DNA of 64,000 bases from Rhyacichthys aspro (lineage: Eukaryota; Chordata; Actinopteri; Gobiiformes; Rhyacichthyidae), in assembly GCA_036850595.1 (NCBI GenBank), contig CM072160.1:14611906-14675905 (forward strand), written 5' to 3'. The translations under genes and the position numbers were made by a program. The notes under the pieces were generated by a model. The model searched no databases, was not told where the DNA came from, and saw nothing but the letters and a program-made list of their open reading frames with translations. Below are positions 13,201 through 25,800 of this stretch, one piece after another (the stretch's first letter is position 1; every line of letters begins with the position of its first letter).

Positions 13201-16200
13201 AAATACAGTCTCCAAAACATGACACACTGGAAAAGTCATACATTTTATTTACCCATCCACCACCCCAACTTCTGTTCCGCCTATTGAAAAAAATGTTGGT
13301 ATGTAAGATTTTATCAACCCGATGTGTTTCCTTCAGTTTATAATCACTTATGTCACCATTTTCTTTTTTTCAAGAGCTAACATGTTTTTTATTCATTTAA
13401 TTTAATTACATTTCATTTATTAATAATAATAATAATAAGAATATTTTTTGAGTTTTGCAGTATTTTACAGCTGCTATGGTTACATGCTGGTAGAGTAATA
13501 TAGAACAAGGAATGAACTTCAGTCAGTATGTACAGTATGTGTGTGGTATGCACAGATTTGTTGCACACCTGTCAGCCAATCAGAAATAAGTATTCAGCCA
13601 GACTATGTTTAAATGCTGTCCAAACCATCCAGGACTATTTCTTAGTCAATGTCCAAGTCATGAATTGGAATTTGTTTTAATCCATTCATTCATTTGCACC
13701 TAACTTGTCACCTCATGTTGCTCACCAGACCCATCCCATTTGACCTACATACGAAAATGATGCCATACTTGACTGGCACCTTCATACTTAAGTATAAACC
13801 CTGACCCAAACTACACACTAAATAAACCTAAATGACACAAAATGAAAGTTGGCAAAAGCAAAACGACAGAAACTTAAATAGTTAATGAAAGCAAACAACA
13901 AATAGCTCCATCAAATGTGTATAAAAACATATCATATTAATAGGTTTGGATAATGGGATTTGGAAATGACTATAGTCTAATTGCAGTACAGTCTACGTAT
14001 GTTCTATAATGAGCCGTACAGGAACGTCCATTCTTGCACGTTCACTGTGTATTTTCTTCAAATCTCTGCCCTCATTAAATGATCTAGGACTGCTCTTATC
14101 TCGACGCCCTTATCTGTACGTATGACTTATGAGATAACGCTCAATACTTTGTACCTGCCTATGTCTGTACAGTATATCTGGAGTAACAGGTACTTTCCCC
14201 CTGTCCTAATCCAAACATAATCCTGACTCACATCTCTCCTCTTCCTCCACCCTCTCCATCTTTATGATTCACCTGCTAAACCCAGCGCCGTGAGTACTTC
14301 TGCGGTAGTCCTGTTAGCTCTCCAAACCGGCACCTCGACCGTTGCCAGGTAACCGCTGAACCCCGGGCTCATGTGTGCAGTGTTTGGCATGTCACCATAG
14401 AGATCTTACGGAGGGTGCATTGTTAAATATTTGCGAACTATCACTTATTAGAAGCAGCGGCTGTCTTTTAGGAGCTCGGAGTGGAGGAAATGAAAAGGAA
14501 AGACCACAGAAACAAAAGTAGGAGGTGGTTGGATGAGTCAGAAAGTGGTTACGCTGTTGTATAATGTAAAACTGTAAACAAAAGGGTGTTTACAAATGAA
14601 ACTAAAGCATGTGATAAATTCAGGTATTGTAAAATACACTTTAAATGTTCAGCTTATGTAAGTCTTTGGATAAAACAGCGGTGATGTTTGGAAAGAAATG
14701 TGTCACTAGCTAAAAATAGATGACAGTCAATGCGGTGCGACCTAATTTAACCATGTGAGGATGACTTTGTGATTTTTGAACCATTCCCTGTGAGTCACAC
14801 TCCTGCAGGATTCCCCTTACTTTCCCTTCTATCCTCTGAGGCTCTTGCGCTCGCTTTAGTCAGTCATTACTGGGGAACGAAGCCCACTTATAGCACACAC
14901 TGATTCAGAAAGAGTCACTGCTCCCCAGTTTCACCCAGTGCATTCAAACTGGTGACCGCTGGTGTCCCGATGGAGATCCTCAGTAAGGCACGTTCGACAT
15001 GGTGGGTAATAGTCCAGTTCGGTTAATTATTCATCTATACGACTTACACAGTGACAGTATACGCACACAGTAAGCACTCGGGTGTATTCTTTTACTTTGA
15101 GCTTAATGTTTGACTGAAGTTACGGGTCACTTTGCACAAGGATCACCAAGTTTAAACCCATTCTGTGTAGGAATTCCATTAACATTGATATTATGTTGGT
15201 AATGCAATGATCACTATATATTTCACACAAAAACAACAGGATATCAATGCAAAGTCACAGAGAATTGTACTGTTTTCTGTCAGAATGGTAATTACGGCGG
15301 TAATTTATCATCACTTCCAGTCAATCCCAGCATGCCTCAGCCAGGGACAGACCCCACACTACCACAGATCCACTTTGGGATGCATTGGAACAAATCGATG
15401 GAACAAATTGATACCCTTTTTTACTAAATTTGAAGGAGGTCGGTCGGGGTGGCAAATGGAACATACACATTTGTAGAAATGGGTTGAGATGAAGCAGTTG
15501 AAGGTGCACTAACAGAAAAGTTCTTCCCTCATGCCCCCTATCCCCCAACACTTTCATTTTATTAAAGTCTAAGAAGACCTACTCAGTACTGGAATGACTA
15601 CTTTCCCCATCAAAAAAAGTTTAAAAAGTTTAAAAAGATCACTTGTAATTATTTATCTTTATCAATCCATTATATAAGATGCATTTATGGAGGTTTGGAT
15701 GACATGATTAATCTTTTTATAGACATTGTTATGTATTTTTGTGCAAAAGCTGATATGGCATTTGATATACTACTGATTTTAGTGCTTTTTTGGGTGTAGA
15801 TTTTGTGTGCACATCCTTTAAACATGATGCATGATACTTACAAAAAAATATTGTTGATCTCACTCAATCTTAAACCCTGGCTAAGACAGTTAAACACAGC
15901 ATCAATAATCAATCATCATTCATCACTGGCAGGACACTGTATAATAGCATGTAATCCATCTATGTAGAGAAAAACATCCTAAAGTAATATATCTAAATGT
16001 AAATAGTTTGTGGTGTATATATAAGTGCATTTATACACTACACTTCACTACTACAGCTCTTTCAAATGAAGGATCAAGTGGGTCAAGTTTTTTAAAGCTA
16101 TCACTGGCTTCAAAACGAACTCCTTCTGAACTCATTACACATTCTTTAACGCCTGACTGAGCTGCTCATTTTCATTCATGTTTTTCAGAGCACTAGACTT

Positions 16201-19200
16201 CTTCTGGACCCTCCGATCTGTTTCTGTGTCTCCGCTCTTTACATATATTCCACGACAAAGGCTCACCACCTAGGCGTCACCTTTTACCTCCTCGGCTCAC
16301 GTTACACATTTTCCCAGGGTCTACCCACTGACATGTTTATTACTTGAACTGACGCAGCTTTATGCCATCGCGTTCGAACATGCCCGAAATTAGTATGCAT
16401 GCGACCTGTCACGTGGAAAACTTGGCATTTAGCAGTCACTTAGGGGGGGAAAAAAATCACACACAACAAACTGGGAGCCACTGTCAGCAGGAATCCTCCT
16501 TTAATCCATGTTGTTGTGCGCCTGTATTTATCCGGGCTTGTATGTGTGCATGTAGCCCCTCCCTTCAAGAGTAACTTTCCATACAAGAAACAAGTAGAGC
16601 AAGTTAACCACAGGACAAACACACACACACACACATTACCAAAACGTCATTCCAAAGCAAACCTCGAGCCATTTGCTTCCTAGAGCTCAGAGCCATGCAA
16701 TTTACAGGCCTCCACCTCGTAGCCCGTTAAAGCAGAAGGAAAAATGAAGAATGTGCCAGATTTCCTTCCCAGAAAGCAGAAAAGAGGGCGACCTCCTAAT
16801 ATATTTTCCAGAGGATCTAACGCTGTAAAGTTTATATATAGCTGCGTTATTTATGTCTCACAGCAGTTATTAATAGTGAAACATGAGAGACTTGTTTGGC
16901 TCCAGCTGGCCTGTTAGACGGTGCATCTGTCTGCATTAAAGCTCGTTGGGTCGTAATGCTGCTTGGACTTATGACAGTGGGCGTCGCTCTCGTTGGAAGC
17001 TTCACAAACCTTTTTTGACAACATTTAAAGCAAAGGTCTGGACTCATTGACAAACATTCCACATTAAACTTCTTTTACAATCCTGTGAGATATTTGGAAA
17101 CGTGTTTACACATCAGGGATTGATCATACACATTTGCTTTGTTGCTTTTGTTTTCTCCAGGTATTCTGGTTTCCCTCACCAACATCAAAACATGCTGGGT
17201 GTTCCCTGGTGCTGGCTGCCGGCTATGAATTTTCTTACAGGGATGATAAAGGGATAATTTAAAAAAAATGTTTCTAGAAGCATTACCAACAGACATTATA
17301 TGTATAGATTAAACTGCCTGGATAGAATAGTATAGCACAGCATAAAGGCCACCCTATTTTCAATAAGTGGTTACAATATGTCCAGATTTCTAATTAGTAT
17401 AAATTGCTGTAGATGGAAGGGATTCCAGATAAATGTTTTTTTGTTATTGCACTGTTTAACTGAGTGAGCAGATGTATTCAGCGCTGGAACAGCCATTTTA
17501 TCTCTATTTTCAGGAGCCACTGATTCAAGCATAACCAATAGCCAATTGAAGCATCCTTAACTCAAGACCTCCTTCTATTAAAGTATGTGATTGGCCAAAG
17601 CTTTAAATATGTGCTACACATTCTCATCAAATTTAAAGCCCAGATGACTTCTTATGGTTTTGCTTTTTCATAGATGCCTAGGTTTGTATTACAATGTGCT
17701 ATTAAATTGATTTTCTTCAAATACAAGAAAAATAAATCCCATACTCTCCATTTAACTGCAGCTTAGACTCATCATTTTACATTTTGCAATTAGCAGTCTC
17801 ATTAAATTCACTTGAATAAAAATGCATTAAATTATTTTTGCTTCAAAGTCATCATTTCAACCTGTAGAAAGGACTGTAACTATGAACAATTTTACTTATT
17901 GCAATGAACTTTGGAAAGTCTGAACCAATGGACGACACGCTGGGCGATGAATAAGATCATGACGAGTCTGGTTAATCTGTTAAGGGTATGACTAATGTTG
18001 TTTAATTACCCAAAAACAACTTTCTACTGTGCTCTAAAACATACACTGGAAATACTTGCATCAGCACACCCAGTTATATTACAGTAAATTTATATTTAGC
18101 ATCAGAGGAGAGAGCCCAGCCTATTTAGATATTTCCAGGAAAATAATTTGAATGGTATTGTTTATTACGCTAGCCATTTGGGGAATAAAATTGATGTCAT
18201 GTTTACATGTGCTTCAAGTGCTATGTTGTAAAATGCAACGAAACTTTGGTCGTCTTGAAACAGATGTTGAAACATTACATGACTCATAGTTGTTGAGTTT
18301 TCCTGCTTTCAGTTTAAAGACATTTTGTAATTCTTTGTTGCTGCATTGCAAAATGAAGAGGTGTGTACAAATTGCATTTTTATTTTTTTAAATATAATCT
18401 GAGACATACTATTATCCATAATAGCATATTAAGGACATGTTCTGCTTGTTTGGCTGGTAATTTCCCTGGTCTTGATGAGCATGAGTCAATCATTTAATTA
18501 AACAAATGCCTTAGTAGGCTCATAGCTTTGGTATTTTAGCCTCAGGTTGTTTTTATTGTGTTTTGGTTGTTTGTTTTTTTTTGTTCTTTTTTGCTGCAGC
18601 CATTATTATCACATGGTGGCTTCTTTCACAACATTAGACATAACATATACATTGTCACTGCCAGTACTTAACATGACTCATGATGAGAGAGTGACACATA
18701 GAAAATTTAAAATGTGCCAGTTCACACTAGCGTCAAACTGGCCCCCGATAACATATCATGGTCCTCTTAATACAAGCACGCTGGGTTTGTTTCACCTTCT
18801 CATTGTACTCTTGCTCCTAAGATCCTTTGTATGCAGTAACTCAATGACAGTAATCCCTGTGTATTGTCAGCCCATATTATAAATGACTCATAATTGCACA
18901 CAATGTCGGTTCACCAAACGTTTGCCAGTAACAGCCCCACTCTGATATCATTATCCTATGTGTCGTAAAATACTTGTGATAATAAACTGACCCTGAAAAT
19001 ATATGACGATGTGATTTTGATTGATAACTAAGCGCTCGATGCTGGATTTGTAGCTACTGCAGAAATGTCAAATGATTGTGAACATGCAGAGACACACATT
19101 CCCTGCCAGAGCAGAGCGTATTTGTGGTCCGCGCAGCTGTCACGCTCGACTAAATTCCTATGAGAAGCAAAACAAAAAGCATAACTGTTGCAATGATCAC

Positions 19201-20070
19201 CATAGAAACAAGTTTTATGTAATCCTTTTCCGTTGAAAACCATTCATTATTTGACTGACAGCAGTCTTTATAGGCCAAAAATTATCATTAAAAAAAAAAA
19301 GTTTCAAATGTACCAAAGAGTCCAATGTTCAGTTGCTGTTTTTATACGGTTCCCTTTTGGCCCAAAGGTTTCTGCCCTCGACTAATCAATAGTTCTTCTC
19401 TTTATCTTTCTGGTGGAATATTTGTTTTGTAATTATGACAGAAACTAGCAAATCAAAAGGGGAATATACTGTGCGCTATAGATTCTGTAAACAACTTGGT
19501 AAAACATCTCTGGTGAGCACTCAGAAAGTGTGTAATTAGGGACTACATGATTTATAGGCACTTCCTGAAAACCTCGCATTAGTCATCGAAATGTATGTAC
19601 AGTAAATATAAGTATGTAAATGCCATGTGTACGCGTGTGTGTAAGGTGTTTACTACAGATCGGCTCTGTTTAAGGCGAATGAAGAAGTTCAGTGTGCAGG
19701 CGAAACAAACAGCCTACAGAGAAATTTCACAGAACTGAACTGATTGGACGCACAGGAGACAGCCTTTCAGCGCTCATGGGAACCAACGAGCAGAAAGAGA
19801 CAGAGAATAAAGAGGACAAATATGTAGATCATCGCAGCGATAGATCATGCAAGGGAGCTATGTCAATAAGCCACTTTGCTTTCACATGCCTACAAAACTG
19901 AAACATTTCACACAGCTCGCTAAAAATACACACTTGTTTTTCTCTTTTTTTTCCCCCTCTCCTTATTTCTTGTACACCCGCCCCACTGTGAGCTCACGCT
20001 GAAACTTGAAGCTATGGGTGTGTCATCCGGGAACATTGCAAATGGAAACTCCTCCCCATCAGGACTCAGA
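10298..20070. other. No gene seen upstream of zfp36
   Basis: No convincing exon is seen. It holds a short CA repeat (10,791-10,817), a second CA run (16,618-16,634), a pair of related dispersed sequences (about 11,385-11,460 and 13,542-13,625) and an RFX-type X-box at 14,341-14,353. Distal regulatory elements for zfp36 may lie here, but none can be proved from one sequence. Confidence 0.55.
14341..14353. promoter_or_regulatory. RFX X-box-like inverted repeat
   Basis: The 13 bases GTTGCCAGGTAAC fit the RFX consensus GTNRCC(N0-3)RGYAAC exactly, and the half-sites are near-mirror images. They lie in a locally GC-rich patch (14,281-14,370) within otherwise AT-rich DNA. Only the motif match is seen; binding is inferred. 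Confidence 0.4.
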
Positions 20071-20074
20071 GCAA

Positions 20075-20105
20075 CATAAAAGCCACACACACAGACGGGG
20101 TTTAA
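20075..20105 (+). promoter_or_regulatory. zfp36: zfp36 core promoter (TATA-like CATAAAAG)
   Basis: CATAAAAG at 20,075-20,082 lies about 100 bases before the start codon and would place transcription initiation near 20,105. Just upstream is a pyrimidine-rich block with a CCGCCCCAC Sp1/EGR-like site near 19,979. A compact TATA promoter suits the immediate-early behaviour known for this family. Confidence 0.5.
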
Positions 20106-20179
20106 CTTGACACAGGTATCGAACAGCAAACACAGGACTAGAGCTACGCCTGTTTCTTTTTTGGTCAAGGGATACAGCC

Positions 20180-21703
20180 ATGTCCGAAATGCTCGAGACT
20201 ATCTTCACGAAGGTAAGCTTAAGTTTAATACATGCTAAGGTTGTTTTGGAAAAAAAAAAAAAAGTGGATTTGGAGAGAATGAAGGCGATAGGATTAAGTA
20301 ATCAGTATTCTTCTTGTTTACTCCTGATAATGTACTCCTGTGGGAGACTTACTACCACTCCTCACAAAACGTCAAGACATGCTTTTTGGATGTTTACATT
20401 TGAATTGAGACTCATTTGAACATATGGAGAGAAGAAATGTCAGTGACCAAATATATTGCATTTCACTAATCACCTTAACTTTACTCCACAGAACTTTCTT
20501 AACTTGACCCTGGACGATTCCTTTCCAGCAACACAACCACAAAACAAGAGCCGTCTAAACCGGTCAGCCTCCTTCTTCTCTCCCCCCTCCCCTCCTGCAG
20601 CCCCCAGCCACAGCTTGAGCTCGGAGCACATTAACAATGACGACAGTAGCACCTCGCTCTGGTCATCCAACATCTGGAGCCAGACCTCCGTCTCCAAATC
20701 CAAGCAGTCGCCCTTCAGGCCCGACCGCTCTATGAGCCTTACTGAGTCCAGTGGAAACCTGCTGGCTTCGATCGGACAGCTCAAGAGTCTGGATGGTTTT
20801 CCCTCAGCGCCTGCTACTACTGTGGCTCCTCCACCTGGTTTCCCCCCATCAGCCAATCTTCAGGCTCAAATCCTGCCTGTGCAAGCCTCCAATCGTTACA
20901 AGACTGAACTGTGCCGTGGCTTCCAAGAAACTGGCAGCTGCAAATATGGCAACAAATGCCAGTTTGCCCACGGTGAGGCTGAGCTGCGTGGACTGTACCG
21001 CCATCCTAAGTACAAAACCGAGCCCTGCAGAACCTTCTACAACTTCGGTTACTGCCCTTACGGCTCTCGTTGCCACTTCATCCATGAAGAGAAGATTGGA
21101 GGTGGCCAGTTACAGTCTAAGATTCAACGTCAGTCTGTTTCCACAATGGCCAGTGGTCAGAATCCTCGTCACCAGCTTCGCCAGAGTGTGAGTTTTGCTG
21201 GGTTCCTTGGTTCTCGCAGCTCACCTCCACCTCCTTTCTCTTCATCTTTCAATGATCCAAACTTAGGCTTCAGCCGTGCCCCCTCTGTCTCCCCACCACC
21301 AGCTGATCTGCTCTCCCCAGTTTTTGGCGATTCCTTTCAACGTGAAACTTCAGCATTCCAGTTCGGATCCCAGCTGACCCGCGCCAGTGCAGGAGACATC
21401 CACAACATTCCTGTCATCCTGGAACCAAAGGCTTCACGCTGTGTGTGCGGCCATGGGAATAACCTCCTGAAAGCCAGAGTCTTCCCCAACATGGAGGATC
21501 ACCAACACGACAACGCCGTGCTGCTGCCAGCTTCCGGGAGTTTCGGGAAACCTGCAGGTCTCCAGCGTTTCTCCTCCGAGGACTCCCTGGAGGACAGCTA
21601 CAGCAGCAGCAGCGGAGGCTCCAGTGGAACCGAGTCTCCAACATTTGACGGCTCTGCCACCAAGAGGCTCACTGTCTTCGAACGCCTGTCCCTGTCTGAA
21701 TAA
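20180..21703 (+). CDS. zfp36: Tristetraprolin (ZFP36), CCCH tandem zinc finger mRNA-decay factor
   Basis: Two coding exons, 20,180-20,212 and 20,492-21,703, are joined in phase 0 across a 279-base GT-AG intron and give 414 aa. Two CX8CX5CX3H fingers (Cys152-His171 and Cys190-His209) each follow the family lead-in YKTE(L/P)C, and the interfinger linker carries RHPK. The family binds UAUUUAU in mRNA 3' UTRs and recruits CCR4-NOT deadenylase; the C-terminal RLTVFERLSLSE fits the CNOT1-binding tail. Tristetraprolin rather than ZFP36L1/L2 is favoured by the ending 'SE', RSMSL and RQSVSF (14-3-3-type phosphoserine sites), PPPGF before the fingers, and a short Cys-rich CVCG motif where mammalian TTP has CCPSC. 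The one-intron layout is the family norm. Residues 10-130 and 215-400 are Ser/Pro-rich and look disordered. Orthology by name should be confirmed by a tree. Confidence 0.93.
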
Positions 21704-22177
21704 GGGAACAACAACGAACTGACACTTATTTACTGTGTCTCCAGAAACACTTTAAGTACTTAATTTATGTAAAATGACATACACTTGGAGATGATTTTAG
21801 TACCCAGTTATTATCAGACTCTATTTTTGTACTTCAGATAGTGTGTAGCTGATAAGACCCTTGGTAATGGTCTTCCATAAGAATTAACGCAGCAGGTCTT
21901 GCCAAATGAGTGGGGTTTGTTAACGTATGACTTTACTGATCAAAGTGGCTTTTTGATAGTGATAATCAGCAATCTCTGTGCCTTAAAGACTCTCCTGCCT
22001 TGTAGGCTTTCACTCTCAGTGCCATGAGCAGTATGTTTGATTCAGTAGCCTTAACCAGCCCTGTCATCCATGCCATTATATCTGTGTTATGCACTTTACA
22101 GCTAATTCAATCGGGAGGAACTGTCATGTCTCCCAGTAGCATTCAACCAAAGCTTAAGACTTCTTCACTGCTCTTCG

Positions 22178-22181
<4 letters not shown>

Positions 22182-22218
<37 letters not shown>

Positions 22219-22444
22219 ACGTGCGTGCGTGTACGTGAGTGTTTGTGTGAGTGTGTGCGTGTACGTGCGTGTGTGTGTGTGTGAGTGTGTGCGTGTACGT
22301 GCGTGCGTATGTGTGTTTGTGTGAGTGTGTGCGTGTACGTGCGTGCGTGTGTGTGTTTGTGTGCGTGTACGTGCGTGCGTGTGTGTGTGTGTTTGTGTGA
22401 GTGTGTGCGTGTACGTGCGTGTGTTTGTGTGAGTGTTTGTGTGA
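22182..22444. repeat. Compound GT microsatellite/minisatellite in zfp36 3' UTR
   Basis: Some 260 bases of alternating purine-pyrimidine sequence start as pure (GT)n. They continue as a higher-order array in which GTGCGTGTACGTGCGTG recurs about six times, separated by GTGTGTTTGTGTGAGTGT variants. The tract lies between the zfp36 stop codon (21,703) and its poly(A) signal (22,843), so it should be transcribed. The open frames through it are repeat artefacts. Confidence 0.9.
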
Positions 22445-22684
22445 GCGGAAGGTGTGTGTTTCTCTCAGACTTGGGGTGCGAGCAAATACTATCTACAGAA
22501 CATCCAAGTGTGCTAATGCTAACAGTGAGTTCAAACCCACTTGATCACATTTGTCATTCTGTTGTAAATTGCCTTGTAGCTCACCTCTGTTTTATTGTGC
22601 CCTGTTTGTTTGACAACCTGGTTCAGGGACACTGCAGTATTCCTTTTGGTTAATGGTTGCCTTGCATTGTTTAACTTAAATATG

Positions 22685-22740
22685 TATTTATTATATTTAT
22701 TTGTGTTTAAAGAAGAAATGTATTTTGTACTTTTATTTAT
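22685..22740 (+). promoter_or_regulatory. zfp36: AU-rich element cluster in zfp36 3' UTR
   Basis: Three copies of TATTTAT, the heptamer preferred by the TTP fingers, lie at 22,685-22,691, 22,694-22,700 and 22,734-22,740, about 100 bases before the poly(A) signal. Another TTATTTA is just after the stop codon (21,727-21,733). TTP is known to destabilise its own mRNA in mammals; the same loop is inferred here. Confidence 0.75.
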
Positions 22741-22842
22741 AGAGAATTATTAACATCTGTGAAATACAAATGTGAGACAAAAGCAGTAAAAAGAGAATCC
22801 TATATATTTTTAATTGTCTAAAAGGGACTAAATCAAGTTCTG

Positions 22843-22848
22843 AATAAA
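22843..22848 (+). terminator. zfp36: Poly(A) signal of zfp36
   Basis: AATAAA follows the AU-rich cluster and precedes a T-rich stretch, predicting cleavage near 22,865 and a 3' UTR of about 1.16 kb. Confidence 0.65.
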
Positions 22849-22869
22849 GAAGTGAATGTATTCCTTTCT

Positions 22870-25800
22870 TTCCGAGTCATTTATCATTTAGATATGGGTT
22901 GGCATGCTTTAGGAATAAAAGGGGGTTCAAGGAAAGGTTTATTATAATAACAGTTATTTAAGTGGTGTACACAGTCAACATTATTGCCCACGTGGCAAAG
23001 AATGGCACAACCAAAGAACTCATTTAATGATACAGGGTTATGTTATAAATTAATTCAAAGTCACTTTGACACTTATTTAAATGAACAGTCTAATGACCTA
23101 TGCCCTCTACTTATCTGGCCTGCAAATGCATTTTGATTAGTAATAAGAAACAAATGATTTCTTATTACTTAAAGCGTTGTATCTTTGACCCTTGATATCA
23201 TTGCTTAACTAGGCCTAGTGCGTAACAAGCATGTGCATATCAGTTTGTGGCATGACTGTGTGGAATGAACTTAGTGATACAATCAAACAATGCAGCAGAA
23301 TTAACCACATAAAAAAACATAAAAGAAAATGTTTATATATGAATGGAAAAAGCAGAAATCGATATGTTATCAACATCAGATAAAGTCATGGCATCGGACT
23401 TTTGTTGCATGTTGGTGAAAGTGTAAAATATACCTTAAAAACAAAAAAGAGGCTCTATGAGATACTGAGGGATAGAAACTCTCACAGACCAGTCTACTTT
23501 AGAACTAACAAGTTCCATGGATGAAGGATGAAACGTATTCTGTTTCTAAACTATGTCCCTTAGCTTTAAGAATACCTGGATGACCTCCACAAATGTCTTG
23601 CTACTCACTTTAGGAAGGATACTTGTGGATAGGTAACTTATGTCAGCACAGTCTCAGTTTGGAGGAGCAAACAGGAGTAACAACTCAGGCCTAGTGTTAT
23701 GTATGGCTGCTATGGAGCCAGTGAAAACAGTTTTATAACCACCCACCAACAAAGCTTCTAAAACTAAAAAAAAACTTAATTTTTTTGCACTTGTGTATTA
23801 CATGCTATTCTTTTGACTTGACTGCTTTTTATTTGTTCAAAGTGGCCACCTGATGCAAAATATGGGAAGACTCAATATGTTGCTCTCTCAGCAACATATT
23901 ATGGACCACACCTTTAACTGTACAGTGTTGCAGAATGCACTTTCACAGACCCCATTTTCAGCAGTGCTTGGTTTAATTGTTGTAATGTTGCTCCTAATTC
24001 TCCATTTGTGTGCTGACAACTATCTACTGTAGGGAATCAATAAGCTAAGCCCAGAAGTCTCTAACATGACCACATTTACCAAACACTGAACTATCCCTTT
24101 AAGTTGAACTCTGCTGCTATGTAACACTCACATGTGACCACCATATTCACACTGCTATATGATAACGGCTTGAGGGGGAAGTGAAATACATACTCGCTTT
24201 GTCCTACCCACTGTGTTTTGTAGCATACACTGTCCTTGTTGTGTATACAGTCCCATCTAGGTTACCTCACAATATTAAAACTCGCACGTACACATTGTTA
24301 TCAGTCCCAACTAACTGCAAGATTTTCCAGTAAGTCCTTTGATTACGAGGTCCGAAGTTCATGGCAGCTCCTCTCAACAAAAGAAGAAGGACTTTTACCA
24401 TTGTTTCTTGTTGCTTTCGGTCGTAGAGCGAGTTGAGCAGAATTCTTCACAGTAAAGATGATAGCTTTCAATTTATAACCTTAGACGTTTGCATAACAGT
24501 TTGACAATTAAGTCATCACTGCTGTCCCAACCCTACAAACATGTGTCACCTGACAATGGCTCACCTGAGCATCTGACCTGGCATTAGTCATGAACACAAT
24601 CAGACCGTGAGCAAAACGTGGGGAATGCCAGATTAGACTTTAAAAAAAAAAAAAAGTGTTGTTTTGTTTGTAAATGTAAATACGTTCGAATATTAAGGAG
24701 AAGAGAGAAGTGGCTGTCGTCTTAGTGCCACTTCCTGGCGATATGGACGGAGGAGCAGTAACGAGGAAAGCAGAAGTTTTCTGTTGCAATTTGTGCTTGA
24801 AACTCGCAGTGGGACATAATGTTGAGCAAGAGGCACCAGCCCGCTCCCCACTGCTGCAGGACACTGCTGCAATACGAGAAAACACAGCTGTCCTGCAAAT
24901 GGCCTCAGAACTTTTTTATTCTCTATGTACATACTTTTCAAGTTATGTCACTGGATTGATTGCCATCTGAATCAAGCATCAAGAATGTCCTTCCTCCTCT
25001 TTTGTTTTTATTAGATTCCCATGGAGCATGCCATATTTCAGGTTTTTTCTTCACAGCTTAGTGCCTTCACTGTGACAAGCTTAAACTGTTCACTCACGCT
25101 ACAATTCTGTCATAGTTTCAGGTTCTTTGCCTTTCATTTGGTGCTTACTAATCTTGTGCTATGCAAGATGATGTTTTCGTAATGTCAAATGTGAGTCGAA
25201 TGAGTTGGGTGACCTTTTGGACGTGAATAAAACAGCAAGAGAGTTGCTCCATACTCTGAATATTCAGTACTGTGATATTTTGTGGTCACTTTGTACAACC
25301 TGCTAAGTTTGTACTATCACACTGTAAATGAAAATGAAAGCACTGGCCTCCTAATTTATTAATACACCACATTTCCGCAGAACCAGCAGCGCAAGTCATT
25401 GTGTGAAACATTCTTGAGTTTCAAAATGAAAAGGGAACATTTAGTTCATTCAAAAGACTAAAGTAAATCTTTTTTCTGCTGCTTTCAACTCTCAGGCTGT
25501 GAAAAGCAATATAGCTATGGTAACTATTGTGCATGTAAAAAAAAACAAAAAAAAACAACCTTGTTCCCTTTTGGTGTTAGAGAAGTGTGTGTTGCCATGG
25601 AAATGGACAATGACCGCAAAGTGTAAACATTAAAGACAGAAAAGGGAGGAGTTGTGTTTGTGTGCTCACAAATATTAACTCTCCTGTGTGATCTATGAGC
25701 GCACACTGGTTAACGTTTGAGACAGGGCTCTGAGCTGACTTTACAGTGTAGAACCAGAATAACTTGAAGAAACTTATCAGGCTATGTCTTTGCATTTGTT

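Noticed and set aside
20470..20856. Antisense 128-codon open frame under zfp36 exon 2
   Set aside because: Shadow of a GC-rich coding exon; no splice or promoter support on that strand.
22024..22653. Cys/Val-rich open frames through the GT array
   Set aside because: Dinucleotide repeat read as protein, lying in the zfp36 3' UTR.
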